A DNA stretch of 64,000 nt from Boswellia sacra. Lineage: Eukaryota; Streptophyta; Magnoliopsida; Sapindales; Burseraceae. This document shows, piece by piece, positions 1 to 12,942 of the stretch (positions are counted from its first letter, which is position 1; each line of letters opens with the position of its first letter). Position numbers and translations under genes: made by a program. A model generated the notes under the pieces. That model worked only from the letters and a program-made list of their open reading frames with translations, ran no database searches and was not told where the DNA came from. Location of the stretch: assembly GCA_013180625.2 (NCBI GenBank), contig SNVD02013908.1:682001-746000 (forward strand), given 5' to 3'.

Positions 1-261
1 ACTTAAATTTTAAATCCACGATAACTTTCCTTTCTTTCTATCTACTTCTACTGCAACTTCTAGGCCTAGGTTTCACGTGACGCGCTTGCGTACAACAAAG
101 ACCAGGCCGCAGCATTATTGGCTTTACCCTGTGCGCACTACGCACCCCTTCCTCCCTCCCTCCTGTGCGTACTTTACTTTCACCTCACTCACTCACTCAC
201 TCAGTAAAGTTCACATCCTCCTCCTAGGCCAAGATTCTTACTATCTATCTCTGACTCTGTA
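1..261 (+). promoter_or_regulatory. Upstream region of the aspartyl protease gene
   Basis: This stretch precedes the protease start codon. It contains a G-box-like CACGTGAC at about 74-81, a pyrimidine-rich CCTCCCTC stretch near 150-163 and a short CTCA repeat at about 183-203. No clear TATA box is visible. That these elements work is inference. Confidence 0.3.
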
Positions 262-3200
262 ATGGGAATGGGGAATAAGGTGGTTACCTTGTTGTTGCTT
301 TTGTTTTTGTTCGATGGATCGGTTGCTGCGGTCACGTTTTCCTCGAAGTTGATACACAGATTTTCCGACGAAGCCAAGGAGAGGTGGATATCTAGAGGTG
401 GCAACGTGTCGCTTGCTGATTCGTGGCCGAAGAAGAAGAGTCTGGAGTACTTGGAGCTGCTCTTTAGTAACGATGTGAAACGGCACAGAATGAGAGTGGA
501 TGCGCGTACTGATAACAAGTCGGAGTATCAATTGTTGTTTCCTTCTCAAGGAAGCAACACTCTTTACTTCGGGAATCAGTTTTATTGGTGACTGAAAATT
601 CTTTGTCCTCAGAAAATGATGGATTATTATTTTTTTTTTATCAACTTTTGTTAAGTAAATTATTAATTGGCTAATTAACTGATTAATTAATCAGTTAAAT
701 ATTTTTGTTGCTTGTAAATGATTGTTCAGGTTGCATTACACGTGGATTGATATGGGGACACCAAGCGTTTCATTTCTTGTTGCATTGGATGCTGGAAGCA
801 ATTTGCTATGGGTCCCATGCCAATGTATACAATGCGCTCCCTTGTCTGCCAGTTACTATACTTCTTTGGTAGGCAAAGCCCAAATCGCATCCAATTTCTC
901 TTCTTTTTTAATAGATGTTTGTTCTTGTTAGCTGTTTAATATGATGAGCTCTATTGGAATTTATAGGATATAAATTACTCTGAATGTTTAAGAGATAAGC
1001 ATCTGCAGCTTTGAATTTGAATTGAATGCGTTATTAAATTAATTATCATCTTATGATTCAATTGATAACAACATTCCCCTGTAACAGAACTTCAATTGAA
1101 TGTAATTTGAATAAGAATAAGAGGGTGATTGGTAAATTTTAATATTTTGGTGTCAAATAATATTACAGGGTCTTACTGTAGTATTCCCCTGTGCTTGGAT
1201 GAACTTCATTTGAATTTTTTTCCCCCTGTAATTTGCATTTTAGTGGGTGGAAACATGTTAACAGAACTCTGAATTTGAATGTATTAATCTCCCTTGTGGA
1301 CTACTTTGACTAATCTAAATGCGTGAATGGACTTGTGGAGTGGTTTGGCTAGGAATTGGTAACAGATTAAGCATTTTAATTCAAATGATTGATTGGCAGG
1401 TGCTCCTTGGTATTTGGGGCACCCATTATGCAGGATAGAGATTTCAGTGAGTATGATCCATCTTTATCGAGCAGCAGCAAAAACCTATCTTGCAGCCATC
1501 AGTTGTGCAAGGCTCGGACAAATTGCAAAAATTTGAAGGATCCCTGTCCTTATATTGCTGATTATTTCTCAGAAGATACCTCTAGTTCTGGATATCTGGT
1601 CGAAGACCTATTAAACTTGGCTTCAGTTAGCAAACATGCATCTCAAAGTTCGGTACAAGCATCAATCATCATAGGGTGTGTGACCTTATTTTTTCCCCCT
1701 CTAATGTTCATTAACTGTATGCATAGTTATTAAACTTATGATGCTTTTTTGTCTTTGTTATTGGCTTTATTTCTTGCAGTTGTGGTAGGAAACAAACTGG
1801 CAGTTATTTGGATGGAGCAGCTCCTGATGGACTAATGGGTTTAGGACTTGGGGACATTTCTGTACCAAGTTTGCTTGCAAAAGCAGGATTAATTAAGAAT
1901 TCTTTCTCAATTTGTTTTGATGAGAATGATTCAGGGAGGATTTTCTTTGGAGACGAAGGGCCTGCAGCTCAACAGTCTACTCCATTCTTGCCTATTGGAG
2001 AAAAATAGTATGATATCTGTGTACTTTTTAGCAAAGTCATTTCTCTTATCCTATATCTTTATATAAAGCATGAGCCCCTTATGTTTTCAATAGACCTAGG
2101 TGCTCAAGCATTTTCGGTGATTATTGTTTAATTAGCCTCTTATTCTTCCAGTGATGTCTATTTTGTTGGGGTGGAGTCCTACTGTGTTGGAAGTTTTTGT
2201 CTCCAGCAATCTGGATTCCAAGCACTGGTTGACAGTGGTGCATCTTTCACATATCTTCCTACTAAAATTTATGATCAAGTTGTTTTGAAGGTGCTCCTTT
2301 TCAGCTATTTTGCATAATAAAGAAGTTGTCATATTTTTCTTGACCTAAAGATTATTATTACTTCATTACAGTTTGACAAACTTGTGGATGCCACAAGGGT
2401 CAGCCTTCAAGGAAATTCCTGGAAGTTCTGCTATAATGCCAGGTTGGATGCTAAATGAGGACAGATTTGGAAGCCTTTTTCTTATATCTTTAGAGCTCAT
2501 CGTCAGCTGTTTTATGTGGAACAGTGCAAAGGAGCTGCTTAACATTCCTAGCATGAGGCTCATGTTTGCTTCGAACCAAAGCTTTGTAATCCATAATCAC
2601 ATATATTCCTTTCCCGAAAATCAGGTCGGTGATCCTTCTTGTTCAACATCTCTATGTTTTAAATTTATGGGGTCTTTTTATTTTAAAGAGAGAAGTTACA
2701 TGAAAAGTGGAGTAACATTGGTATAAACTTCATTTTTGTAGAATGTCGTTTTGTAACTTGAAACATTAGTTTTTTATTTTTTGGGAAGTCGACTTCTAAA
2801 ATGTAAGCGACATTTTTTCTTTTTAATTATTCTAACTCTTATTGGGTGCCTTAACCATTTTTACGGATAGACATCTTCCAGGATTATCTTATGCTAGTGC
2901 TCTCTTGTTTTTTCCTCTTCATTTTGAATAAAAACAGTTCATTTTGGAACATTACTTATCTGGTCTTTGTTGTGCAGGGATTTACTATATTCTGTTTGAC
3001 TATAATGCCTGTGGATGGAGATTATGCTATCATTGGACGTGAGTACACCTCTCTGTTTGCTATTTGATGCCTGAATTTCATTTTTGATTATTTTATCTTG
3101 TTCCTCTCTCTCAGTTTTGTATGACACCGTATAACTTATGCGTTGCAGAAAACTTCATGATGGGTCATCACATGGTCTTTGATCGCGAAAATTTGAAGTT

Positions 3201-4330
3201 GGGCTGGTCACATTCCAACTGTAAGTAACATTACATATTTCTAGATTATTTTAAGGAACATGATTGATTGATTTGCATCTAAGCTATAACATGTGGAAGT
3301 TAAAAATAATAATATAATGGTTTAAATGAGAAGTTAGTAGATGACAGTGTTTTTAAATTATGTGGCATCTTTAATCAATGACATCTATCTACTCTGTATG
3401 GTTTATGGTTAGTCTTTGGCTATTCTTTTTCTTTTTTGTTGAATAAGGAGCTAAACAGAGTTCTTACAAATAGTCTTTCAGCTGTTTTTTATCCCATTCT
3501 GATTATACCCTTATCCTTTGGTTCTTTGAAGATCACTGAAGAAGGAAAGAAAAATGCACCATTATGTTTAGAAATGTGAAGAAAAGTAATCATTTTGAAG
3601 CATTTTCGTTACTCGCTCATGTACTTTTTGACGAACTTCATAAAATTTCAAAGCTATACAGGGCATTTTCCCATTTGATAATTGGCTAGGGCATTCCCTT
3701 AAATTATTCTTAGCACATTTTATCTATTTTCAATTTGTTTAGTTACCCGATCCATTCCTTGGCTGTGTAATACCGTGAAGGTATTTTATCAGAATATGAT
3801 AGAAACTGAACAGATAATGTATCTCCAGTGCATAGGTTTGCATATGTCCAATGGGGCTAATTTCCTGCAATTACCCTTATGCTTATATTATTCTTTTTTC
3901 CTCTATAATATCTCATTTTACTCGGTTTCTGGATTCTGGTTTTGTTTTCTTTTAGGCAGTTTTTGATGACCACCATTTTTGTAGTTGTCCACTATGTCTG
4001 CCTTTCAATCCTTCCAAATCGGAGCAACTTTTGCGATATCTAGTATGTGTTTGTTCCACATGCTATTGATTTAGTTCCTTCTTTTCCGCAGGTTCAAATC
4101 TTGGTGACAGGAGACAGGTACACCTTATGCCACCACCCGGTGGTGGAGCGCCAAACCAATTGCCAACAAATGAGCAACAGAGCACCACTAATTCTAGCGT
4201 AGTTGCACCTGCCACAGCGAGAAGGGCTCCATCCGGGTCCTCTGCGGTGTCAATCCTACAATTTCACTCCCTGCTCCGACTGATGAGTTCATTGCTGATA
4301 ATAATGGGTTTGCTCCAACCATCTGATTAA
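262..4330 (+). CDS. A1-family aspartyl protease, APF1-like, with hydrophobic (possibly GPI-anchor) tail
   Basis: Ten coding exons give 538 residues: 262-587, 730-868, 1434-1675, 1780-2007, 2152-2290, 2372-2442, 2525-2624, 2978-3038, 3149-3220 and 4092-4330. The N terminus is a hydrophobic signal peptide (VVTLLLLLFLF). The first catalytic motif is DAGS at residues 129-132 (most pepsin-like enzymes have DTGS) followed by LLWVPC. The second is DSGA at 339-342. The Cys-rich segment CAPLSASYY and the ending DRENLKLGWSHSNC are typical of the plant APF1/At5g10080-type subgroup. The last exon encodes a Pro/Ser/Thr-rich linker and a hydrophobic end (LLRLMSSLLIIMGLLQ), suggesting GPI anchoring at the outer plasma membrane. 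Exon 7 has an alternative in-frame acceptor 18 nt upstream (2507). I chose 2525 because it restores family spacing. The substrate is unknown. Confidence 0.9.
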
Positions 4331-7030
4331 CTATCTCTATCTCCTGTAAATTTCTTGTGTATTCTTGTCAGCCTCTCCCACCTTATCAGGAGTTCACTTG
4401 TTAATTAGGTAATAGTATTGATTGGGGTTGGTAGGAAGAGTTATCTTTTTCAACATGTTCACTTTTGGCTTAATATGTTGTTAATTTGTTTACATAATAG
4501 CCCTATTGATATTTGTTCTATAAGTATTCCACGCTAGTTCACTTCTATGAATTAATCTATGTTTGTGTTCAAATCATTGCGATGTAGTCGTGGATTCTGT
4601 AGAATTATTAAACCAAAACATAGTGGAGTTTACACTGCAAATCCTTGCAAATCTGACAAGACACCACTGATTAATTTCCTTAATGAGGACAGTTTTGTCT
4701 TATCCACAAAAGATTGGGACAAAGTTTTTGAACGGAGCTAATTTGAATTATATGTTAAGATGTGTCAATTTTTTAAATGAGAACATTCCAAGCTACAGCA
4801 ACAGAACATGCCTGTCTTTATTTTGATATGGATTGCAGCATTAACAAATGTTGCCTCTCTTTATACAGTTGGTTGATGGTGTTAAAAGCTGAACTGAGAC
4901 CAAAATAATAACCCTGGCGGTGATGTCTGACAGTCTGAGAAGTGAGTGCCCTATTAGCTTCGTTCAACAATTTGTACTGAGTTCAATTTTAATTGATTGC
5001 ATCAAAGATCTGGGTAGTGAATATAATATACAAGTTAGTTACATCTTATATTAATTTATACAAATTAGTTGCAAACTACATTAATTTATTTAAAGGTTAA
5101 ATATTAGTGAAACGTATGTTCTATAAACTACGTTTTATACTGAAATTTGGGCAAGAAAAGTGGAAAATAAATAGGAAAATTGGGATTCGTTTTCCAAGAT
5201 TAAGAATAAAAAATCCCAAAGAATTGCTTTTTAATTGGCCAACCATGGTTGTTCACCAACTCTATGTAGTCTCCAATTAATGAATAGAAAGAACGAAATG
5301 ATCCTACGATAGTGTTTAAGTTAGCAAGCTTTAGCCTGATTGTGGCATAGATTTTCCGCGCAAATCAAAACTTGACTCGTGGCAGTGGCCATGGGTGTTG
5401 AAATGAATTGGGGAAAAGTCTCCAAAAAGTAATAGAAAACAAATAATGGATTAGTTGCATTGCAGGTAGAGATTAGGCTGTGTGGATGTGCGTCGTATCT
5501 TGGTCCTTTTCGGTATCTGCTTTGAACAAAAGTAGAAGGTTGCTAGAAGCCCTACTCAGTTTCTTGCTATGGATAATTATTGAGTTGTTTACGGTGCTTT
5601 CTTGCAGCGTGGCGCGTACGTGGGGACCTAGTTAGCATAGGTAACCATCTTCTACCCAAAAGCCGTCGATCTTTTACAAATGAAATAAGCTGGGAAAAAA
5701 AGAAAAATAAAAAAAATATTTTTATCCTTTTTCTTGGGTGAACCATGGGCCATGGTCATCAAAACCTGAAAACAATGGGGACAAGTGTTAAGGTATTTTG
5801 CTTGTCGCGTCATTTCAATCTCAATCTCAGATCATGATTAAAAGCCTTGGCCTTGCATGAACGATTAGGATGATTAAAGTGGCAAATAAGTTCAAATTTT
5901 CTTCATTTGGAAATTAACGTAACGTTGGACTAATTTCAAAGGGTAATGATGAATCATGATCTTTTGAGGATTGGTTTGGAAATTAACGTAACGTTGGAAA
6001 TCCTTGTACTAGACGATAATGGATGACACGATAAGAAGGGTATTATGCAGTAACTTGATCCAATTAGTGTGAAAGAATTTGATTCAAATGATTTGAGCAT
6101 AATCAAACTCAAACAAGTAGTTCCATAGTAAGAACTGAGAATTTTTTTATAAATAAAGTAGGTATGTGCCTGTTTTAGTTGCTTCTTTCGTAGCTAAAAG
6201 TTGTGATACTCTGTATTTGGTGGCAATAGTGATGGTGACTGCAAATCTAATAGCAGTCTCTTATGTATGGCATCGAAGCATGCCATTTGTACTCAATCAT
6301 ACTGGTCCATCGGTGATGATACTATTTGTCCTGGGAAACATCCACTGTCTGGCAAGCTGGACACAAGGAAAGCTACGCACCACAATTGTCCTGTTATCTT
6401 CTCAACGAAACCTGACGAGCTGCCAATTACAAGCTTATCGGACGAATTAAAGACAGGTTACACGTATCTTATCCTCCAAAATGCAATTAATGCACCTAAT
6501 GGCCACATACATATAATTGACCCACCAGAATCTCGGTCAAGATCGAGCATCAGATGACCATTACAACTTCATTTAATTCTGGCCGTGAGCACAGGGAAGT
6601 ACTATTACAGCGGTCTCCATCAAAATTTATAGCAATGGAAGCTCCTGGCTAATTACATGCCTGTGGGCATGTAGACAGAGCTATGGCAGTTCCGTTATTA
6701 TCCTACTAGTTCTCTACCTGGACTAGCCAGTCCGCAGCTTAAACTACATCGTTTCCAACTTAAATTTTGTCGGAGAAGTCACAAGAAGAAGATAAGGTTA
6801 ATTACCAGGCAAAGGCAGTAGAATTAAAATTTCATTTTCGTGGATTAATTTTTTGTTTTTTTAATTTTTAATTTGCAGGTTGTTGTCAGTTGTCACAATC
6901 CCTTTGTGGGTTTACTTTGTTTATTCTTTGTTTCGCCCCTTTTTTTTCTACACTCGCACCGCCCAATTATTCAACTCAATCATCCAAGCAGTAGTCACAA
7001 GTGGACAATCAACTTCTAAACAACGCTTGT
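4331..7030. other. Spacer between protease and HIPP genes
   Basis: It starts with the protease 3' untranslated region. The rest is AT-rich DNA without a supportable gene. Around 6166-6557 two overlapping plus-strand frames stay open for about 95 codons each, but they resemble no family I know and lack splice context. I see no transposon ends here. Confidence 0.4.
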
Positions 7031-7037
7031 TTCGTTG

Positions 7038-7112
7038 CAACGTGGCCTACATCTCACCCGTTTGAATCTTCCATCACCACGTGTCACCTAAATCTTTTAC
7101 TACGTGGCAGCT
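7038..7112 (+). promoter_or_regulatory. Cluster of ACGT-core (ABRE/G-box-like) motifs upstream of HIPP
   Basis: Three ACGT-core motifs lie within about 75 bp: AACGTGGCC at 7039-7047, CACGTGTC at 7078-7085 and TACGTGGCAG at 7101-7110. Such motifs bind bZIP/ABF and bHLH factors, and closely spaced pairs are typical of ABA- and stress-responsive plant promoters. They lie about 0.95 kb upstream of the HIPP start codon and about 0.6 kb upstream of a likely TATA box (TATAAATTAA near 7683). Regulation of HIPP by ABA or stress is inference. Confidence 0.4.
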
Positions 7113-8037
7113 GCTGATTCCATCAACATTCAAAAACATATTTCTATACTCCATTATTAAGCAATATATAATAATAATATACATATTTAAATATTTAAAA
7201 ACAATTATTTCCTGTTTTATTTTTGACAAAAGTCTTTTTCTGAGAGCATTACTTGTCCCCGGAGTCCCCGGTTTTTATTACTAACTTTCACCATTCCGTG
7301 TACCCAAAGCAATGAACTCTGTATCTCAGTTAATTACCTTAATGTTAATAATAATATTAAAAAGATTATTAAAATTTGGGAGGGAAATGCATGGTTGAGA
7401 GCTGCATAAGAAAACAAAAAACTTCTAATAAGAAGGTTTTACTCAGAAGAGATAAAGGAGGCCTCAAAGAGCAGCCTTTGTAGCCTTTTTCTTTCGTGTT
7501 TGTTTTCTTAACAAGTTAACAAGGGAGAGAATCCACAAAGGTGTCAAGGAAGTTTCGTGCAGGTTCTAGGAGAACCCAATTCCATTATTTTTTTAATTTT
7601 TTTTTACTATATAGAATCCCCTTAGATTTTTTTTCCACATTTTTTAAATCAATAATTGACGACAGGTCTGCTTTGTTACTTCTATAAATTAATATGTTTA
7701 CAAGCCCTTCAAGATACCAAGAGTTACTAACATAGAGTATTCCTCTTCCTCTTCTATACTCACTCATCATCAACCTTTCTCTACTCTTTACGCTTCCTTA
7801 CATTTCTTTACTACCCATTTGAATCAAAAAGAAGTTGAGTGAAGTCCTTTTGTACATCCTTACTGAAGGAGCTTCTCTCTGCTGGATTTGTACAGCAACC
7901 AAAGATCCCTCGAGCTTATCTTCAAGTTCTTGTATTGGATTAGATTTTGTAATATACTCTCTACAAGTGCGTAAGTTACTTTCAATTAAGTAACAATCAT
8001 CATCCAAAAGTGATCACAAACTAAGAAGTAACCAAAA

Positions 8038-8601
8038 ATGGGAGTTGAAGGCGCCTTGGAATACATTTCTGATTTACTAAGCAGCGTCAAGAAACGCAAG
8101 AAGAAGAAGCAAATGCAAACCGTAGCTCTTAAAATCAGGATGGATTGTGAAGGGTGTCAGCGTAAAGTCAAGAGTGTCCTCTCCTCAGTCAAAGGTATAT
8201 ATATAGACAAACACACATTTACATCCCTTCATTTTCCATTACAATTCAGCTATATGTAAATATGAACTGATGAAGATTAACCGTTTGTTATAATAATTAT
8301 TGCAGGAGCGAAATCGGTGGATGTGGATTTGAAACAGCAGAAGGCGACTGTGACTGGATATGTTGATCAGAAGAAAGTGTTAGAGGCAGCCAAGTCAACA
8401 AAGAAGAAGGTAGAGTTGTGGCCTTACGTGCCATACACTCTTGTGGCAAATCCTTACGTTTCCCAGGCTTATGACAAGAAAGCACCTGCTAATCACGTTA
8501 GGGCCATTCCCGTCACAGCCACCGTCACTGAGACCACCGTGGACGACCACTACACCACCATGTTCAGTGATGATAACCCTAATGCTTGTTCAATCATGTA
8601 A
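8038..8601 (+). CDS. Heavy-metal-associated isoprenylated plant protein (HIPP20/22-like)
   Basis: Two exons (8038-8194, 8306-8601) give 150 residues. After a short basic leader (KKRKKKKQ) comes one HMA domain (about residues 28-92) with the metal-binding motif MDCEGC, the CxxC of ferredoxin-fold metallochaperones. The protein ends in CSIM, a CaaX box for farnesylation, which anchors such proteins to membranes or directs them to the nucleus. The N-terminal MGVEGALEYISDLL and the segment STKKKVELWPYVPYTLVANP are hallmarks of the HIPP20-26 cluster. The length is normal for the group. Family knowledge points to binding of Cd, Zn or Cu and stress responses. The metal is not determined by sequence. 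The start is the first ATG after a leader of about 300 bp that follows a TATAAATTAA. Confidence 0.93.
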
Positions 8602-9504
8602 ATAGCTATACATATATATCTTCTGTACGTTTACACCGAGAAGCCAAATGTACTCTACTATTACTTGCGTGCAATAGTTGATATAATTCATGAGTTAGTT
8701 AATAATATATATAATTAATTCTATCTGGGTTTTGTTAATTAATCAATTTGAGGAATGTTTTTAGATATATATAAATCTTTTTGTTTTCTGAAATGTTTCT
8801 GCTTTGAAGGGAGTTTTGTGGTAGACTTGGAGTTCTATAAAGATCCAATATTGGTGGTGATGATTAGAATATTATATAATATGGTTTGGATTATTACGCA
8901 ACAACTAGCTTTCTTGTCTATATACAGTATTTTAATGTTTAGTGCATGGAAATAATTTTTATAACGTATATGATTATAGCTTTTGCCTCTTTCTAGCTTT
9001 TAATTATTCTCGTTCAGAATTAGTCAATATCTGTTCATGCTAATTATGGGCCTCACCTGGAGGAGTTTCCATGAAGATCATACAAATTATCAACAACGTA
9101 ATAGAGATCTACCTATGGCTGCTACAGAAATTAATTGGATTGCGGTGTGATATCAATAGATCATCTTAATACTTAGATGGGTGGTATTGATCTTCTAAAC
9201 CAAGGATTAATTCATTGTTAATTAATTCCTAGAACTTTTTTAATCCATATAATCTGGAACTCCAAAATCAATATAATTTCATAAGATCAATTTGGATGAT
9301 CAATTTATTAAAACAAATAATCATGCAATCCATTTGTCACTTATAGTCATTTAGATGATGAAAATCAAGTTTTTAGGATTGAAATTTATCATTCTATTAA
9401 CATTTCCAACAACCCTACACATGCATAATGAAGTTATAGTGTTTAACATTAAAAATCCCTTCAAAATGGAGATACATCACACTGTCAAGAGTAATACTAT
9501 AACT
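8602..9504. other. AT-rich spacer downstream of HIPP
   Basis: It holds the HIPP 3' untranslated region followed by AT-rich DNA. I see no gene, RNA gene or transposon terminus. Confidence 0.4.
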
Positions 9505-11205
9505 ATAATATTTTGATTATATATATAGATAGATATCCATTAATTCACCCGATTAATAAGCTGACAAGACTCGGAATAAGTAACGATCAAGATGTTAAAT
9601 ATGATTTGAGACCGTGGCCTCGTGTGTTTTACTGATGTAATTGTTCGATTAATCACCGAATCTGACTTCTGCGAAATAAGTTAATTAACCGAAGCAATGG
9701 TGAAAGAGAGATGGAACCTGGGAGCAGTTCTGACCAGGTGCGTGATTCAATTGTATTCCAACTTTCAAGTAAACGTGCATGCTTCTATGCAAAGTAACCC
9801 GTACTTTGGAATATTCTTCTTGGATAAGTCGAAGGTCAAGGTCAAGGGTGGTGGGGGGATATCCAGGGGCCATGCAAATGCATTCCCCGTTTAAAAGAAG
9901 TGGAGTTGGTAATTCTAAAGTCAATTAATTAGTCCCCAAATGCTGGAACCTACGGATAAGATATGATTTTCGAAACCGACCATTTGAAATTTTTAGGTCT
10001 ATAACCAGGTCTTACACTCCAACGTTTTTATTGTTATATATTATATAAAGACAAAAGCTACTTGGATCTCATCTCATCTCTTTGTAATCTAGACATATTT
10101 CCCATGCAATGGTCTCGCAACGGCCCTGCCTCCTCATCCTTTAACACCAATAGAAGTCCACTACCGCTGGAAAACCAATGAACAGAACCTCTCTATGCAA
10201 GTAATGATAATAATAATTAACCACGAATTTATCTGAACCGACCTTTTGACACATTTCATGAGCAGGCTGTGCAGTGTTCCACCGTCTTCTTGACCGTAGT
10301 TTTCTGGTCAAAGATTATATTTGTTAATTCTTTTAGAAACACAAAAAGTGCAAAAAACGGAATAAATTAAAATGATTAATCGAATATAATGATAATTGAA
10401 AAACGATTTAATATATATTAATGTTAAATCTTAAATATTAATATTGTATTAGACCCTTATCTATGATTAGTTTAAGAGACAAAAAACTTGATGGATGGTG
10501 CCCAAATCTTTCTTCTTTTATAAGAGAGGAAGAAAAAATGTCGCTCGAACTTGAAAACCTAGAGACCCCATATATGTAATTTTGCGAGGGAAAATGAATA
10601 TCCTGCTTGTCTGAGTTCTTTTTTTTTTTTTGGGTCATAATATATCGTTGGCTCTGTAAAACTGCACCTCAGATGAGCTTGCGAAATTTTTTCTTATCCA
10701 AAATTCTAGATTTGCCCTGTTATGTAATTCGATTCTACTAAGTCCAGATGCTCATGGGTCACGCAAATTTGGACTATGGATGTGCATGGTCCGAAGTTTG
10801 GAATTGTTCACATCCATGCCACTTGTGGACTGGATTGAACAATATGAACTGGTAAATACTAAACACGGGAAGCTACTGTACCATTCACAACTCCAATACT
10901 TTCAATAATGTTGCAGAGAGACCTTTCTTATTATACGATGCCAGTGTAGAATAGCAATTCAAAAGTGTGAAGAACAAAGTACTGCTCCAACACGTATAAG
11001 TCTGATCTAGCTAGGATTACCAATACAGTTAAGGTGAACTGTGATGCTATGAAGGCTGCATGCTGCGCCGAAAATTTGCTTACATGCACAGCTACACGCT
11101 TGCAGGTTAAGAAACATAATACGACGAGATCATAGTCCTGCATGCCCAGAAGACAAAAAGTTCCATGGCTGGCAATATTAAAACATAAACAATCGATCAA
11201 CTATT

Positions 11206-12942
11206 GTTGGGAGGCCAATACAGTCTAATAACAACGTGGAATTAAATCCTTTCCCTCTTTGTGTGATCAAAATAGAATTTTCATTAAAATTTCACAAAGC
11301 CAATAAATGTAAATTCGGGACCAATGAGGTTCCTATTGCGGTGAAAATATTTTTTTTTTTACAGCAATAGCAACTCAAGGTGTCTGGGATTGCTTTTCAA
11401 CCTGCTTCCAAAAAGAAGTTGCTTAAAAGAAAAATCAAATTTTACAAAGGACCAAAATTAGGAGCTTGACTGCTTTTGCTTTGTTAATGTAAAAAGTCTA
11501 AAGTTTCCTTACTATAAAAATGCAAACACAAATTTATCCTTTATTTTTAATTTTTTTTATTTATACTTAACTAATAAGAAAAAATTATAAATATTTATTT
11601 ATTTATTTTCATTTTTTATAAATAGTTATTTATTTTCATAAATATGTATTTTTTAAAAATTTTAATTATTTTAAAAGTTCATAATAATTTATTTAATTGA
11701 ATAACAGTTTAACAAATGTAATATTTTAAAATATTTTTTAATTATTGTATTAATGAATATACATTTATAATTTATAATTATAATATATATTGAATATAAA
11801 TTCATGTTATGTTATGTAAATTTATAATATGTGTGTATAAGATTTAAATTATTTCATAAAAAAAAGATCAATTTTAATATTATACTATCAGTTTTAAATT
11901 ATTGTGGTTTTGATATTAAAACAAAAAAAAATATTATTTAAACTTTGATATAACCTATACAATCATATTTTTACAAAATTTAACAAAATTAAGTATACAT
12001 TTTTAAATATTTTAAATTATTATTGTTATTTATATAGAACACTATTATAAAATAATTTATATAAAACTTGTTTGAAAAAATTAAAAAAATAATTAGAAAT
12101 AGTAACAATTAAATATTACAAAGAGATAATACATACGTCCATTTTAATTATTTGGACACACTAAAAACTATAGTAACAACAATTCTAAACACATCTGTCA
12201 TTGCTTTTGAAAAGTAAAACATTTTTTTAAAGTTAGTTTACCAAAAACCCCGTAACTTCTGTTAGAAGCAAATTATTTCTATAGCATGACCGATCTTGCT
12301 TATTTTCACAGTTACATCAGTAATCCCAAATTGCACTTAATCAATCACAAGCCACAACAATAATCAATCAAAGTTAATTAACTAATTATAATAAAAATGC
12401 ACCAATTTATCCCAAATTGCACTCAATCAATCACAAGCCACAACAATAATCAATCAAAGTTAATTAACTAATTATAATAAAAATACACTAATTTTACGTG
12501 GAAAACCTAAAAAATTGAGTTAAAACCAAGGTTAGACCTTGGGCCCTACAACTTCTAGTATGCAATAATAATAAGTTTAGAAAAAAGTTCTCTTTAGTCA
12601 ACTAAAGGCTTACAACAATCAATAGTTTATAAATTAACCAAAAAAAAAGTTTAGATCTCACTAAATGGATGTCTCAAAAAAGTATTATAGAGAGGATAAA
12701 TCAAGAAATTAAATCGATAGATATGTAGAACTTGTTGCAAAGATTCACCACATGTAATTTGAGCCAAAAAAAACAATCAAGTTTTGCCACTTTGATCTTA
12801 AAAAACAAGCTTAAAAAAAGCCACTTCTCTCCCTATTTCTTCTTCTCGGCAGCCCCACCGTTCACCCTCTTTCGCTTTTTGCCTTATTTTTTTAAAATTT
12901 TTTTTATTTCATGGGCTGGGCCATCAAATGAGATGGACCCAG
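11206..12942. mobile_element. 1.74-kb insertion in copy 1 flanked by an 8-bp direct repeat
   Basis: The octamer CAACTATT occurs at 11198-11205 and again at 12943-12950, exactly where alignment with copy 2 breaks and resumes. The material between is therefore an insertion with an 8-bp target-site duplication, the size made by hAT elements. The termini (GTTGGGAGGCC on the left, GATGGACCCAG on the right) share only a TGGG core as inverted repeat, so the superfamily is unsure. The interior is very AT-rich, has no long ORF and contains an 86-bp tandem duplication. Confidence 0.6.
12323..12495. repeat. 86-bp direct tandem duplication
   Basis: The block beginning CCCAAATTGCACT at 12325 is repeated almost perfectly from 12411, with a period of 86 bp. 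Both copies contain CAATCACAAGCCACAACAA and TAATTAACTAATTATAATAAAAAT. It lies inside the 1.74-kb insertion. Confidence 0.85.

Noticed and set aside
6166..6557. Two overlapping open frames of about 95 codons on the plus strand
   Set aside because: They lie in different frames, match no family I know and lack splice or promoter context. They may be chance in a less AT-rich stretch.
9697..9924. Open frames on both strands in duplication copy 1 (near 9.7-9.9 kb)
   Set aside because: In copy 2 the plus frame gains an early TGA and the minus frame is shifted by the expanded G-tract, so coding constraint is not supported.
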